Source: Oceanibium sediminis
Lineage (GTDB): Bacteria > Pseudomonadota > Alphaproteobacteria > Rhodobacterales > Rhodobacteraceae
Reading direction: 5' to 3'
Assembly: GCF_003265325.1 (NCBI RefSeq)
Contig: NZ_QGNX01000001.1
Location: forward strand, 1,054,001 to 1,118,000
DNA length: 64,000 nt
Part shown: positions 8,523 to 20,601 of the stretch, in pieces
Layout: each line of letters opens with the position of its first letter
How positions within the stretch are numbered: the stretch's first letter is position 1
Notes under the pieces: model-generated
Seen by the model: only the letters and a program-made list of their open reading frames with translations
The model's database searches: none
Told to the model about the DNA's origin: nothing
Made by a program: the position numbers and the translations under genes

Positions 8523-9692
8523 ATGTTCATGGATCGCGAGCAGGATCCGCAGTTCTCGCAACCCACACGACAGATCGTCGCGATGGTGGTCATTCTCGCG
8601 GTGGTGGGCGTCAGCGCGTTCTTCGCCTATCCGGCGATTTCGCCGATCTTTCTGGCGTCGCCTTACCTGAACGGGTTCATCGTCCTGGTGTTCATCTTCG
8701 GGGTGCTGTCGTGCTTCTGGCAGGTGTTGACGCTGGTATCCTCCGCCGGGTGGATCGAGGGGTTCGCGCTGGACAGGCCGGGGCATGAGTTCACCGCCGC
8801 GCCACGATTGTTGGCCTCGCTTTCCGCGATGCTGCGGGACGACCAGGCGCGGCAGAGCCTGACCTCCACCTCCACGCGCTCGATCCTCGATTCCGTGGGG
8901 ACGCGGCTAGAGGAAGCGCGCGACATCACGCGCTACATCATTAACCTGCTGATTTTCCTTGGCCTTCTGGGCACTTTCTACGGGCTGGCCACGACGGTAC
9001 CTGCGGTGGTGGACACGATCCGCAGCCTGGCCCCGCAGGAAGGCCAGGACAGCATGCAGGTGTTCGACAACCTGATGAGCGGCCTTGAGGAACAGCTGGG
9101 CGGCATGGGCACGGCGTTCGCCTCGTCCTTGCTGGGGCTGGCGGGTTCGCTGGTGGTTGGCCTGCTGGAGCTGTTTGCGGCGCATGGGCAGAACCGCTTT
9201 TATTCCGAGCTTGAGGAATGGCTGAGCTCGATCACCAAGCTGTCGCTGTTCACGGGCGAGGACGGGATGTCCCCCGGTTCCGGACGCTCGGAAATGGCGG
9301 CCAGCCAGATCGCCACGCTGAATGACCTGGCCGTGCGGGGCGAGGCGAGCCGGATCGAAACCGACGCCAAGCTGACCCGCCTGACCGATGCGGTGATGGC
9401 GCTGGCGCAGCAGTTGAACGAACGCCCCGCGCAAAGCAGCGGCTTCGCCGGCGGGGCCGAAGTGTTCGACCGCATCGCCGCCAGCCAGGACCGCATTGCC
9501 GCCGTGCTGGAAGCCCGAGAGGAAGAGGGCGGCGCGCTGGACGCGGACAGCCGCATGCGCCTGCGCAACATCGACGTGCAGCTTCTGCGCATCCTCGAGG
9601 AGATGGCCGCCGGACGCCAGGACAGCGTGGCCGAGCTGCGCCAGGAAATCGCCCAGCTGACGGACACGATCCGCCGGGCGACGGGGGCGTGA
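8523..9692 (+). CDS. MotA/TolQ/ExbB-family proton channel protein (stator A subunit)
   Basis: A 389-residue inner-membrane protein. Two N-terminal helices (about 18-40 and 48-70) are followed by the MotA/TolQ/ExbB core: IINLLIFLGLLGTFYGLATTVP near 140-160 and LGGMGTAFASSLLGLAGSLVVG near 198-220. A cytoplasmic tail of about 160 residues follows, with predicted helical/coiled segments (FDRIAASQDRIAAVLEAREEE). The ATG at 8523 is used; ATG 8529 is equally possible. The stop is one base before the next start, so the two subunits are coupled. No flagellar, Tol or TonB genes are nearby. The family is clear; the cargo is unknown. Confidence 0.85.
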   Translation: MFMDREQDPQFSQPTRQIVAMVVILAVVGVSAFFAYPAISPIFLASPYLNGFIVLVFIFGVLSCFWQVLTLVSSAGWIEGFALDRPGHEFTAAPRLLASLSAMLRDDQARQSLTSTSTRSILDSVGTRLEEARDITRYIINLLIFLGLLGTFYGLATTVPAVVDTIRSLAPQEGQDSMQVFDNLMSGLEEQLGGMGTAFASSLLGLAGSLVVGLLELFAAHGQNRFYSELEEWLSSITKLSLFTGEDGMSPGSGRSEMAASQIATLNDLAVRGEASRIETDAKLTRLTDAVMALAQQLNERPAQSSGFAGGAEVFDRIAASQDRIAAVLEAREEEGGALDADSRMRLRNIDVQLLRILEEMAAGRQDSVAELRQEIAQLTDTIRRATGA

Positions 9693-9693
9693 C

Positions 9694-11334
9694 ATGGCAT
9701 TGAGCCGCAGACCCGGCTCTCGCTTCAACGCGGCGATCTGGCCGGGCTTCGTGGACGCGATGACGGCGCTGCTGCTGGTGCTGTTCTTCGTGCTGTCGAT
9801 CTTCATGATCGTGCAATTCGTGCTGCGCGACCAGGTGACCGAAAAGGACCGGGAGCTGGAAACGCTCGGCGGTCAGATCGTCCAGCTTGCCAACGCGCTG
9901 GGGCTGGAACAGCAGCGCACCGACCAGCTTGAGGCCGAGGTGTCCGAGCTGAATGTCAGCCTGTCCGACGCCGAGAGCATCCGCGCCCGGCAGGCGGCGC
10001 TGATCGCCACGCTGACCGACCAGCGCGACACGCAGACCGAGCAGCTCGCCAGTTTCGAGGACCAGGTCGCGGGCTTGCTTGCGCAGAACCGGGACCTGAG
10101 CGCGGACCTGGAGCGGACGTCCGACGAACTGGCCGGGGTTTCGCAGGATCTGAGCGCGCTCAGGGATGAGAACGAACAGCAGATTTCGGCCAACCGGGCG
10201 CTGAACCTGGCGCTGGCGCAGGCGCGCTCGGAAGTGGACGAACAGGCGGAGGCGGCGCGCCTTGCCGCCGCCCGGCGCGAGGCGCTGGAAGCCCTGGTCG
10301 CGGACCTGGAGCAGGAAAACGCCGCACAGGCCGAGGCGATTTCCGACGCTGAAGCCGCGCAGCTGGCCGATGCCGCCGCCGCCGAGGCGTTGCGCGCCCG
10401 GCTTCAGGACAGCAGCGCCGAGCTCACCGCCATGAGTCTGGCGCTGGAGGCAGAGCGCGCCCGCGCCGAGGAAACGCTGACCCTTCTGGCCGCTGCCCGC
10501 AGCGCGCGGGACGAGTTGCAGGCCTCCCTCGCCGAAGCCGAGGAAGGCCGCGCCGAGGCGCTGAGCGCCGCCGAGCGGCAGGCCGCCCTGCTGGCCATCG
10601 CCCGCGACTCGCTGTCCGAGGAAGAGGCCCTGAACGAGGAAAGCCAGCGGCAGGTCGCCTTGCTGAATCAGCAGACCACCGCGCTGAACCAGCAATTGCG
10701 CAGCCTTCAGGGCCTGCTGGACGAGGCCAAGGCGGCCGAGGCGGCGGCGAATGTGCGGCTGGAAAGCCTTGGGTCCGACCTGAACACCGCGCTGGCCCGC
10801 GTGGCCGCCGAACAGCGCGCCCGCGCCGAGCTGGAGGAAGCCGAGCGCAAGCGGCTGGAGGAAGAGGCGAAGAACCTGGAAAACTACCGCTCGGAGTTCT
10901 TTGGCCGTGTCCGGGAAATCCTGGGCGACCGGGAAGGCATCAGGATCGTCGGGGACCGCTTCGTGTTCTCCTCGGAGGTGCTGTTCGAGGCGGGCTCCGC
11001 TTCGCTCGGCCAGCAGGGCCGCGCGCAACTGGGCGAGGTGGCCGACGTGATCCAGGAAATCCGCGGCGAAATCCCGGCGGAAATCAACTGGATTCTGCGC
11101 GTGGACGGGCACACCGACAACATCCCCATCTCCGGCGGGGCCTTCGCCGACAACTGGGAACTGAGCCAGGCCCGCGCCCTGTCCGTGGTGCGCTACCTGA
11201 TCAACCAGGAAGGCATCCCCGCGGACCGCCTGTCCGCGAACGGGTTTGGCGAGTTCCAGCCCGTCGACCCGGCCAACACGCCTGAAGCACGCGCGCGCAA
11301 CCGCCGCATCGAGCTGAAGTTCACCGAGCGCTAA
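9694..11334 (+). CDS. MotB/OmpA-family stator B subunit with long coiled coil
   Basis: A 546-residue protein. A short cytoplasmic N-terminus is followed by one transmembrane helix preceded by the MotB-type signature WPGFVDAMTALLLVLFFVL, where Asp21 is the expected proton-binding residue. Residues about 45-395 are an almost unbroken Ala/Glu/Leu/Gln heptad-rich coiled coil. The C-terminus is an OmpA-like peptidoglycan-binding domain (RVDGHTDNIPISGG, NWELSQARALSVVRYL, NGFGEFQPV, RRIELKFTE). Canonical MotB is about 300 residues, so the extra length is the coiled coil. With the upstream A subunit this should form a proton-driven stator complex reaching into or across the wall. It is not an obvious Zorya locus because no helicase or nuclease genes accompany it. 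Confidence 0.87.
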   Translation: MALSRRPGSRFNAAIWPGFVDAMTALLLVLFFVLSIFMIVQFVLRDQVTEKDRELETLGGQIVQLANALGLEQQRTDQLEAEVSELNVSLSDAESIRARQAALIATLTDQRDTQTEQLASFEDQVAGLLAQNRDLSADLERTSDELAGVSQDLSALRDENEQQISANRALNLALAQARSEVDEQAEAARLAAARREALEALVADLEQENAAQAEAISDAEAAQLADAAAAEALRARLQDSSAELTAMSLALEAERARAEETLTLLAAARSARDELQASLAEAEEGRAEALSAAERQAALLAIARDSLSEEEALNEESQRQVALLNQQTTALNQQLRSLQGLLDEAKAAEAAANVRLESLGSDLNTALARVAAEQRARAELEEAERKRLEEEAKNLENYRSEFFGRVREILGDREGIRIVGDRFVFSSEVLFEAGSASLGQQGRAQLGEVADVIQEIRGEIPAEINWILRVDGHTDNIPISGGAFADNWELSQARALSVVRYLINQEGIPADRLSANGFGEFQPVDPANTPEARARNRRIELKFTER

Positions 11335-11344
11335 GCTTCAGCCG

Positions 11345-11815
11345 TCACGGGGGCCGATCCGGGGCAGCTTCCCCGGAGGGCTCCGCGTCGCCGGTGGCAT
11401 CCTGCGCGGCGTCGCCCGGCTGGGGCGTACGTAACGGCGCGGCCCCGACCGCAAGGGCGATCCTGTTCAGTATCAGGATCACCTCGGGATCGCCGGCTTT
11501 CGCGATGGCCCGCATCTCCGCCAGGAGCTGGTTTTCCCAGCGGGTCATCCCGGCCAGCAGGTCGGACTGCGTTTGCGCCAAGGTCTGCATTTCGCCCCGG
11601 ATCGCGGCAATCTGGGCGGGCAGGGTCGGGTCGGGGAAGATCGGAATATCCGCCGGCGGCCCCCTGTCCGCGCCCGTGTCGGCGGGCGTATCCGCGAAGG
11701 GGGGCAGGGGCGGTGTGGCTGCGGTCAGGCGGTTGAACGCCCACCAAAGCAGGCCGGCAACGCCGCCGCCCATGAGCGTGGCGACCAGAATGATCACAAG
11801 ATGTGCCAGCGTCAT
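11345..11815 (-). CDS. Hypothetical membrane-anchored protein
   Basis: A 156-residue protein starting at the ATG at 11815, which puts a single hydrophobic helix (LVIILVATLMGGGVAGLLWW) at residues about 5-24. A Pro/Thr/Ala-rich stretch, a short helical region (about 75-125, IAAIRGEMQTLAQTQSDLLAGM) and an Ala/Pro tail follow. I do not recognise the family. It converges on the stator B gene with ten bases between the two stops. A link to the stator is only positional. Confidence 0.6.
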   Translation of the reverse strand: MTLAHLVIILVATLMGGGVAGLLWWAFNRLTAATPPLPPFADTPADTGADRGPPADIPIFPDPTLPAQIAAIRGEMQTLAQTQSDLLAGMTRWENQLLAEMRAIAKAGDPEVILILNRIALAVGAAPLRTPQPGDAAQDATGDAEPSGEAAPDRPP

Positions 11816-11967
11816 GCAACGCCCCTTTGCCGCCTTTTGCGCGCATTGAAGCCGCTCAAGCCTTAGGACGGGGTAAACCACGGCAAACTGGATAGGTTGC
11901 AGTTTATGTTTTGATAACTACCGGGGGCTATGGTTGGCCCAAGTCAGGCTAATCCGGAGTCGTTCAC

Positions 11968-12675
11968 ATGTTGCAGCCCGCCCGTATCCCGCGATCGACC
12001 TTCGGAGAGGAGCAACAGGTGCAACGGACCGGGCGTCGGCCCGTCGGCGCACCGAAACCCCGCGCCATGCCTTGCGAGATTGTCGCCCTTTTCGAATGCA
12101 CCGGCACGGTGCCGGACCTGCCCGAAGGTTGGATGATCGAACGCAGTGGGCGGATGGCCGCACTGTGCTGCAAGCCCCACGCCCCGTGCGCCCGCCTGGG
12201 GCGTGAAATTCCCGGTGCGTTGCAATGCGCGGCGGGCATCGTCCGGTTGGAGCAGCCCCGCAGCCACCCCTCTCGCGAGTCGGTGCAGGACTGGATGCTC
12301 TCCTCTAGCAAGCGGTTGGATGCCATGATGCAGGACTACACGGGGTGTTATGAAATACGTCTACTGCTCAGCACGCCGAACCGGGCGGACGACCTGGCGC
12401 AGGACACCCGGCAAAGCCAGGAAGAGGCGCGGCTGATCGTCAAGATTGCCCAGGGCCTGCGGGATCGGGCGCGCCAGACATGCGTCACGCCGCCAGCCCT
12501 GCGAAGCCCCCATGACGGCCAGCAGAAGATGGCCCTGTCGATCCTGGTGGAACGGGAACAGCTTGCCGAAGTGCAGGAAATGACACACCTGGCTGTTCGC
12601 CTGGCCAGGGCGCACCGGCTGGAATGCCAGGTGAGCGAGCCGGGACCGATTGAAAGCTTTCCCCCACCCGCCTGA
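11968..12675 (+). CDS. Hypothetical protein, possible GvpL/GvpF-like
   Basis: A 235-residue frame with coding-like codon use and no signal peptide; translation could instead begin at the in-frame ATG near residue 34. Several stretches fit the GvpL/GvpF gas-vesicle family layout. An N-terminal segment ends MAALCCKPHAP. A middle segment, SVQDWMLSSSKRLDAMM followed by GCYEIRLLL, corresponds to the family's Gly-x-x-Glu core. The C-terminal ILVEREQLAEVQEM ends in a GP-x-x-SF motif, as in the family's GPWPPYSF ending. Nine or more cysteines are unusual. No other gvp gene is in the window. I consider the gene probable and the family call tentative. Confidence 0.5.
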   Translation: MLQPARIPRSTFGEEQQVQRTGRRPVGAPKPRAMPCEIVALFECTGTVPDLPEGWMIERSGRMAALCCKPHAPCARLGREIPGALQCAAGIVRLEQPRSHPSRESVQDWMLSSSKRLDAMMQDYTGCYEIRLLLSTPNRADDLAQDTRQSQEEARLIVKIAQGLRDRARQTCVTPPALRSPHDGQQKMALSILVEREQLAEVQEMTHLAVRLARAHRLECQVSEPGPIESFPPPA

Positions 12676-12695
12676 GCGCAACACCTCGGACGTGC

Positions 12696-13880
12696 TCAGC
12701 GCAGGTGCTGGTCGAGGAAGCGCAGGCGGATCGTCCGGCCCGCCTGGTTGCCCAGGGTCTGTGCGCCGATCTGGTTGAAGACGTGGTTCGCGAAGGGCAG
12801 GCGCACCAGTTCCAGCGGGACACCGGCGGCGCGCGCTGCTTCGGCGAACTCCAGCGTGCCCTCGGCCACGACCAGGCTGTCGCCCAGTGGCAGGATCACC
12901 TGCGTGGGCGGGGCCTTTGCCGTGAGGAAGTTGCGCGAGTCTATTGCCGCGATCCGCTCAGGGTGGCGATCGGGCGGGCCGCCGATATACCCCTCGATTA
13001 ACTCCTTCGGCGTGAAGCCGGGGATCGGGTAGCCCCGCTGGTGGATCGAAGTCGGATCGACAGCGGGGTATTGCGTCACGATGGCAGCGGGGGCCAGGAC
13101 GGGCCCGCAGCCGGGCACCGTCAGCCTCTCGGCCGCGGCGAAGCCTATGTTGATGGCCAGGTTGCCGCCCGCGGAATCCCCCGACAGGGCGATTCGGGCC
13201 GGATCCCCGCCGAGGCGCGGAGCGTTCCGCGCGGCCCACGTCAGGCCACATGCGGCGTCGGGCATGGCCTTGTCCCAGGTCGGCATGCCGGGCGTGAAGA
13301 GCCGGTAATCGACGCTGACGACCAGCCAGCCGCGATCGGCGAACCAGCGCAGGTCCGCGGCGGTCTCGGTCCGGTGGCCGGTCTTGAAGCCGCCGCCGTG
13401 GATGTAGACCAGGACCGGCGCAGGCGTGGCGCTTTCGGGCGGCACATAGATCGCGGCGCGAAGGGTGGTGCCCGCGACCGTGCGAAACGTCTCCTCCTTG
13501 TCGGGTGGCGGGCTGTCCATCGGGCCGGGTACCAGTGCGGCGATCAGGTTGACCGAGCCGCCCGCGGCGACAGTGACCCAGAGCAGCCGCGCCACGATAT
13601 AGCCGGCGCAGAGCGTGGCCCCGGCAGACAGCCCCAGCGCCAGGGCCCCGGCGCGCCGCGCGCCCCAGCGCCGGGTGATCCCCGCCAGCCCCAGCGCGGC
13701 CAGGGCGGCGAGCAGCAGGTGCGGCCCGAAGGGCGCCCAGAGCGCGCCGCCGACCACTGCCAGCCGGGTCGACGCCGGGTCGAGGAACGCGCCCGTCGCC
13801 GCGCCCAGCAGGCCAAGCGCGAGGGCGAGAGAGAGGAGGCCGGTCAGAAGGGCGAGGGCTTGCATGCCCTTCGCTATCAC
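12696..13880 (-). CDS. Alpha/beta hydrolase (HSL-type esterase) with N-terminal membrane domain
   Basis: A 394-residue protein. The first 125 residues contain about three hydrophobic helices (LALLTGLLSLALALGLLG, HLLLAALAALGLAG, LCAGYIVARLLWVTV). The remainder is an alpha/beta hydrolase of the hormone-sensitive lipase/acetyl esterase type, with the oxyanion motif HGGGFKTGHR, the nucleophile GDSAGGN, an aspartate in LPLGDS and a histidine in FANHVFN. A membrane-tethered esterase is expected; the substrate is unknown. It lies downstream of clpA, beyond a strong terminator, so it has its own promoter. ATG 13865 is an alternative start. Confidence 0.85.
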   Translation of the reverse strand: MIAKGMQALALLTGLLSLALALGLLGAATGAFLDPASTRLAVVGGALWAPFGPHLLLAALAALGLAGITRRWGARRAGALALGLSAGATLCAGYIVARLLWVTVAAGGSVNLIAALVPGPMDSPPPDKEETFRTVAGTTLRAAIYVPPESATPAPVLVYIHGGGFKTGHRTETAADLRWFADRGWLVVSVDYRLFTPGMPTWDKAMPDAACGLTWAARNAPRLGGDPARIALSGDSAGGNLAINIGFAAAERLTVPGCGPVLAPAAIVTQYPAVDPTSIHQRGYPIPGFTPKELIEGYIGGPPDRHPERIAAIDSRNFLTAKAPPTQVILPLGDSLVVAEGTLEFAEAARAAGVPLELVRLPFANHVFNQIGAQTLGNQAGRTIRLRFLDQHLR

Positions 13881-13922
13881 GAAACGCGGCGGCGCTCACC
13901 CGCGATGGCCCCATGCCCCACG

Positions 13923-13952
13923 AAAAACCCCGCCGCGAGGAACGCGGCGGGG
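13923..13952 (-). terminator. Rho-independent terminator of clpA
   Basis: Read on the minus strand, a perfect 10-bp GC stem (arms 13943-13952 and 13928-13937) with a 5-base loop is followed directly by TTTTT at 13927-13923. It lies 38 bases past the clpA stop codon. Confidence 0.9.
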
Positions 13953-13989
13953 TGATCGTGCAGTGCAAGGTCCTCGGGCAGGGCGCGCC

Positions 13990-16314
<2,325 letters not shown>

Positions 16315-16490
16315 GTCTGCGTCCTTGTCTCTGCACACAACCGAAGGATGTCGGCAGTGCGTTGGCCCTGAAGCCATAATACAACATTTCGGCCAATTGT
16401 CGGGCGCTTCAAGGGGTTTTTCCCAAAGTCGCGCCGATTTCATCAGGAACGCTGCGTGCGTGACCCGCCTGCCGAAGGTTTGGGCAAGGA

Positions 16491-16635
16491 TTGCACATCA
16501 GTGGTCAACGCAAGATTTATGCGCCCGAAAGGAGGTTACAAGATGTTCCGTGCGCACTGTTCTTCGGGCGCCTCATGCCCGGGGCAGCTTTGTGGCTTGC
16601 TCCGGGCATTAGCGCGCCCCCAGGTATCACGGGGG
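16491..16635 (+). ncRNA. Candidate structured RNA or leader between clpA and gloB
   Basis: The 328-base clpA-gloB spacer (16315-16642) holds three consecutive inverted repeats. They are GCGCCCGAA/TTCGGGCGC (16521-16529 with 16563-16571), ATGCCCGG/CCGGGCAT (16575-16582 with 16602-16609, extended inward by a few pairs), and CCCCC/GGGGG (16617-16621 with 16631-16635). The loop of the first contains AAAGGAGG eight bases before an ATG at 16543, which opens a 44-codon frame running into the gloB 3' end. A TTGCAC box at 16491 could be a -35. Neither an RNA family nor a protein is recognised; the strand is inferred from the ribosome-binding-like site. Confidence 0.3.
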
Positions 16636-16642
16636 ATGCGGA

Positions 16643-17410
16643 TCAGAAATTGTCCTTGCGCGCGCGGATCTCGGTGAAGGTGGCGACGTCGGAGGCGCCT
16701 TCCATGCCGATGGCCGCTTTCACTTCGGGCAGGCGGGCGCGCAGGAAGGGGTTGGTCGCAAGCTCTTCCGCCAGGGTCGAGGGCACCGTGGGCGTGCCTG
16801 CCGCCACCGCCGCGTCCACCGCCTTGGCGCGGGCTTGCAGATCGGCGTTGCCCGGCTCGATCGTCAGCGCGAATTTCGCGTTCGAGGCGGTGTATTCATG
16901 CCCCGAGCACACCGTCGTCTCAGGCGGCAGCGCTACGAGCTTGGAGAGCGAGGCCCACATCATCTCGGGGTCGCCCTCGAAGATGCGGCCGCATCCGAGC
17001 GCCATCAGGCTGTCTGCCGTGAACACCGCGTTCGCCTCGGGGAAATGGAAGGCGAGGTGGCCGACCGTGTGCCCGGAGACATCGATCACATGTCCCTTCA
17101 GCCCCCCAACCATGACGGTATCGCCCTCGGAAACCTGCGTATCCAGTTTCGGCAGGCGATGGGCGTCGGCCTTGCCCCCGATCACCTTGGCGCCGGTGGC
17201 CTCGACCAGGGGGGCGACGCCCTCGATATGGTCGAAATGGTGATGGGTCAGGATGATCTGGTCGAGTTTCCAGCCCCGCGTTTCCAGTTCGGCAAGGATA
17301 GGCTGGTGATCGGGTACATCGATCACGGCTGTCACACCTGCATCGGAATCACGCAGCAGAAACGCGTAATTGTCGCTGAGGCAGGGAATCGTTACGATCT
17401 GAAAAGCCAT
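16643..17410 (-). CDS. gloB: Hydroxyacylglutathione hydrolase (glyoxalase II)
   Basis: A 255-residue metallo-beta-lactamase-fold enzyme that hydrolyses S-lactoylglutathione to lactate and glutathione. The metal-binding motif THHHFDHIEG lies near residue 56. Further ligands are in SGHTVGH near 110 and FTADSL, with CSGHEY towards the C-terminal substrate domain. The start at 17410 gives the standard MAFQIVTIPCLSDNYAF opening. The divergent methyltransferase gene starts only 27 bases away. Confidence 0.95.
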   Translation of the reverse strand: MAFQIVTIPCLSDNYAFLLRDSDAGVTAVIDVPDHQPILAELETRGWKLDQIILTHHHFDHIEGVAPLVEATGAKVIGGKADAHRLPKLDTQVSEGDTVMVGGLKGHVIDVSGHTVGHLAFHFPEANAVFTADSLMALGCGRIFEGDPEMMWASLSKLVALPPETTVCSGHEYTASNAKFALTIEPGNADLQARAKAVDAAVAAGTPTVPSTLAEELATNPFLRARLPEVKAAIGMEGASDVATFTEIRARKDNF

Positions 17411-17437
17411 TGTCGGAATCCTTCTGGGAACACACCA

Positions 17438-18220
17438 ATGCATATGGATGTGGTAGAGTTGCGAGCCTTTTATTACAGGACAAAGCTTGGGCGTACAGCC
17501 CAACGTGCCCTGCAGCACGCTTTGCGCACCCTCTGGCCCGACACCAGCCACATGACGGTTGCCGGGTTCGGCTTTGCCGTGCCGTTCCTGCGCCCGTTCC
17601 TCGTGGATGCGCGCAGGGTAATCTCTCTCATGCCGGGTCAGCAGGGGGTGATGCCCTGGCCGCAAGGCGAGGACAACCATTCCGTCCTGGTGGAGGAAAC
17701 GAGCTGGCCTGTGGCGACGGGCTCGATCGAGCGGCTGATCGTGGCGCATGGCCTTGAAACCTGCGAGCGGGCGAACGCGCTGCTGGAGGAAATCCACCGC
17801 GTCCTTGCGCCCGGCGGGCAGGTGATTTTCATCGTGCCGAACCGCTCCGGCATCTGGGCGCGGCGCGATGCGACGCCCTTCGGTCATGGGCGCCCCTACA
17901 GCTTCGGCCAGGTGGAGGGGCTGCTGCGCGAGCACAATTTCCTGCCCCAGCGCCATGCAGCGGCGCTCTATACGCCGCCCAGTCACCGGCGGTTCTGGCT
18001 GCGGACGGATCGCTTGTGGGAACGCCTGGGCCGCAAGCTGGACGCGCAGATGCTGGCCGGCGCGCTGCTGGTGGAGGCGAAGAAACAGGTCTACGCCACG
18101 CCCAAGCGCGGCTCCGGCGTGACCGTGCCCGGCCCGCTGGAGGTGCTGGAGGGGCTGACACAGCCCGCGCCGAAGCCCGCTTCGCGGGGGCGAATACCTG
18201 AATTCAAAGTGGCGAGCTGA
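17438..18220 (+). CDS. Class I SAM-dependent methyltransferase (UbiE/Methyltransf_11-like)
   Basis: A 260-residue protein; ATG 17438 is chosen, with ATG 17444 as alternative. The methyltransferase core is partly degenerate. The post-II region is recognisable (VAHGLETCERANALLEEI, then RVLAPGGQVIFIVPNR, typical of Methyltransf_11), while the N-terminal GxGxG motif is not obvious. The C-terminal 60 residues are basic. It is divergent from gloB, a neighbourhood that also occurs in related bacteria as far as I recall. The substrate is unknown. Confidence 0.75.
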   Translation: MHMDVVELRAFYYRTKLGRTAQRALQHALRTLWPDTSHMTVAGFGFAVPFLRPFLVDARRVISLMPGQQGVMPWPQGEDNHSVLVEETSWPVATGSIERLIVAHGLETCERANALLEEIHRVLAPGGQVIFIVPNRSGIWARRDATPFGHGRPYSFGQVEGLLREHNFLPQRHAAALYTPPSHRRFWLRTDRLWERLGRKLDAQMLAGALLVEAKKQVYATPKRGSGVTVPGPLEVLEGLTQPAPKPASRGRIPEFKVAS

Positions 18221-18239
18221 AGAATCGCCAATGAAATGA

Positions 18240-18263
18240 GCACCCTGCGCCCGCGCAGGGTGC
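18240..18263. terminator. Hairpin after the methyltransferase gene
   Basis: The inverted repeat GCACCCTGCG/CGCAGGGTGC with a 4-base loop stands 19 bases after the methyltransferase stop. There is no T-run, so termination is plausible but not assured. Confidence 0.4.
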
Positions 18264-18390
18264 GCAAAGCGTCGCAGGGTAGACGCCAATCCGGGAATAG
18301 CCTGTAAAATAAAGTAATCCGGGTGTATGCGTGACGATGCTGTTCCCTTGCCACATGGCAAGGCCTCTGGTATCACCGCGCCGATTTCGC

Positions 18391-18449
18391 AGGGGTTTCA
18401 CCAGACCCCTTTCCCGTGCCGACCGCGCCCGACATGGGCTGAGGTCGGC
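18391..18449 (+). promoter_or_regulatory. Structured leader before atpH
   Basis: Two inverted repeats precede atpH: AGGGGT/ACCCCT (18391-18396 with 18405-18410) and GCCGACC/GGTCGGC (18418-18424 with 18443-18449). The second contains a nested GCCC/GGGC pair and ends 23 bases before the GTG start at 18473. The first could be a weak terminator, since TTT follows. A role in tuning atp operon translation is only a suggestion. Confidence 0.35.
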
Positions 18450-18472
18450 ATCATACTATGTACGGAGTGGTC

Positions 18473-19033
18473 GTGTCTGACACTGGATCCCTAACTTCCG
18501 GCATTTCAGGGCGCTATGCGACGGCCCTGTTCGAGCTGGCCAAAGACGCCGGGCAGATCGATGGTATCGAAGCCGACCTGAATGCCCTGTCCGCCGCGCT
18601 GGGTGAGAGCAGCGACCTTCGCGCCCTCATCAGCTCCCCAATCTATTCGCGGGCCCAGCAGGGCGACGCGATCCGGGCGGTGTCCGAAAAGATGGGTCTG
18701 AGCGATCTGATGCGCAACACGCTGGGTCTCATGGCCGCGAAGCGCCGTCTTTTCGTCCTGCCCAGCCTGATCGTGGCCATGCAGGCCCTGATCGCGGACG
18801 AGCGGGGCGAGGTCACCGCCGAGGTGACCGCCGTGAAACCCCTGTCGGACGCACAAGCCAAAGCCCTGTCGGCCAGCCTGAAGAAGTCGGTCGGCAAGGA
18901 TATCGTCATCAGGACCACCATCGATGAAAGCCTCATCGGTGGATTGGTCGTCAAAGTCGGATCGCGGATGATCGACACGTCGATCCGCGCGAAACTGAAC
19001 AAAATGCAAAACGCGATGAAAGAGGTCGGATAA
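18473..19033 (+). CDS. atpH: ATP synthase F1 subunit delta
   Basis: A 186-residue stalk subunit that joins F1 to Fo. It has [11 protein letters not shown] near residue 12, a helical N-domain, and the C-terminal signature [22 protein letters not shown] prefer GTG 18473 because GGAG lies five bases upstream and the protein then opens as family members do; ATG 18458 would add five residues. It starts the F1 operon; only F1 subunits are in the window. Confidence 0.92.
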   Translation: MSDTGSLTSGISGRYATALFELAKDAGQIDGIEADLNALSAALGESSDLRALISSPIYSRAQQGDAIRAVSEKMGLSDLMRNTLGLMAAKRRLFVLPSLIVAMQALIADERGEVTAEVTAVKPLSDAQAKALSASLKKSVGKDIVIRTTIDESLIGGLVVKVGSRMIDTSIRAKLNKMQNAMKEVG

Positions 19034-19034
19034 C

Positions 19035-20567
<1,533 letters not shown>

Positions 20568-20601
20568 TCTGAACGCCTTATAGGGAAGGAGTGACTGGCC
20601 G

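Noticed and set aside
9250-11112. Long open frame antisense to the stator pair
   Set aside because: It mirrors the repetitive, GC-rich coiled-coil gene. Its translation is low-complexity Leu/Gly/Arg/Gln without any family motif, so it is a shadow frame.
8523-11334. Zorya anti-phage system
   Set aside because: Only the motor-like pair is present; no helicase or nuclease partner follows, and the long part is in the B subunit, so the defence label is not supported.
18458-18472. ATG at 18458 as the atpH start
   Set aside because: GTG 18473 has a better spaced GGAG and gives the usual N-terminus; the difference is only five residues, so it was noted and not preferred.
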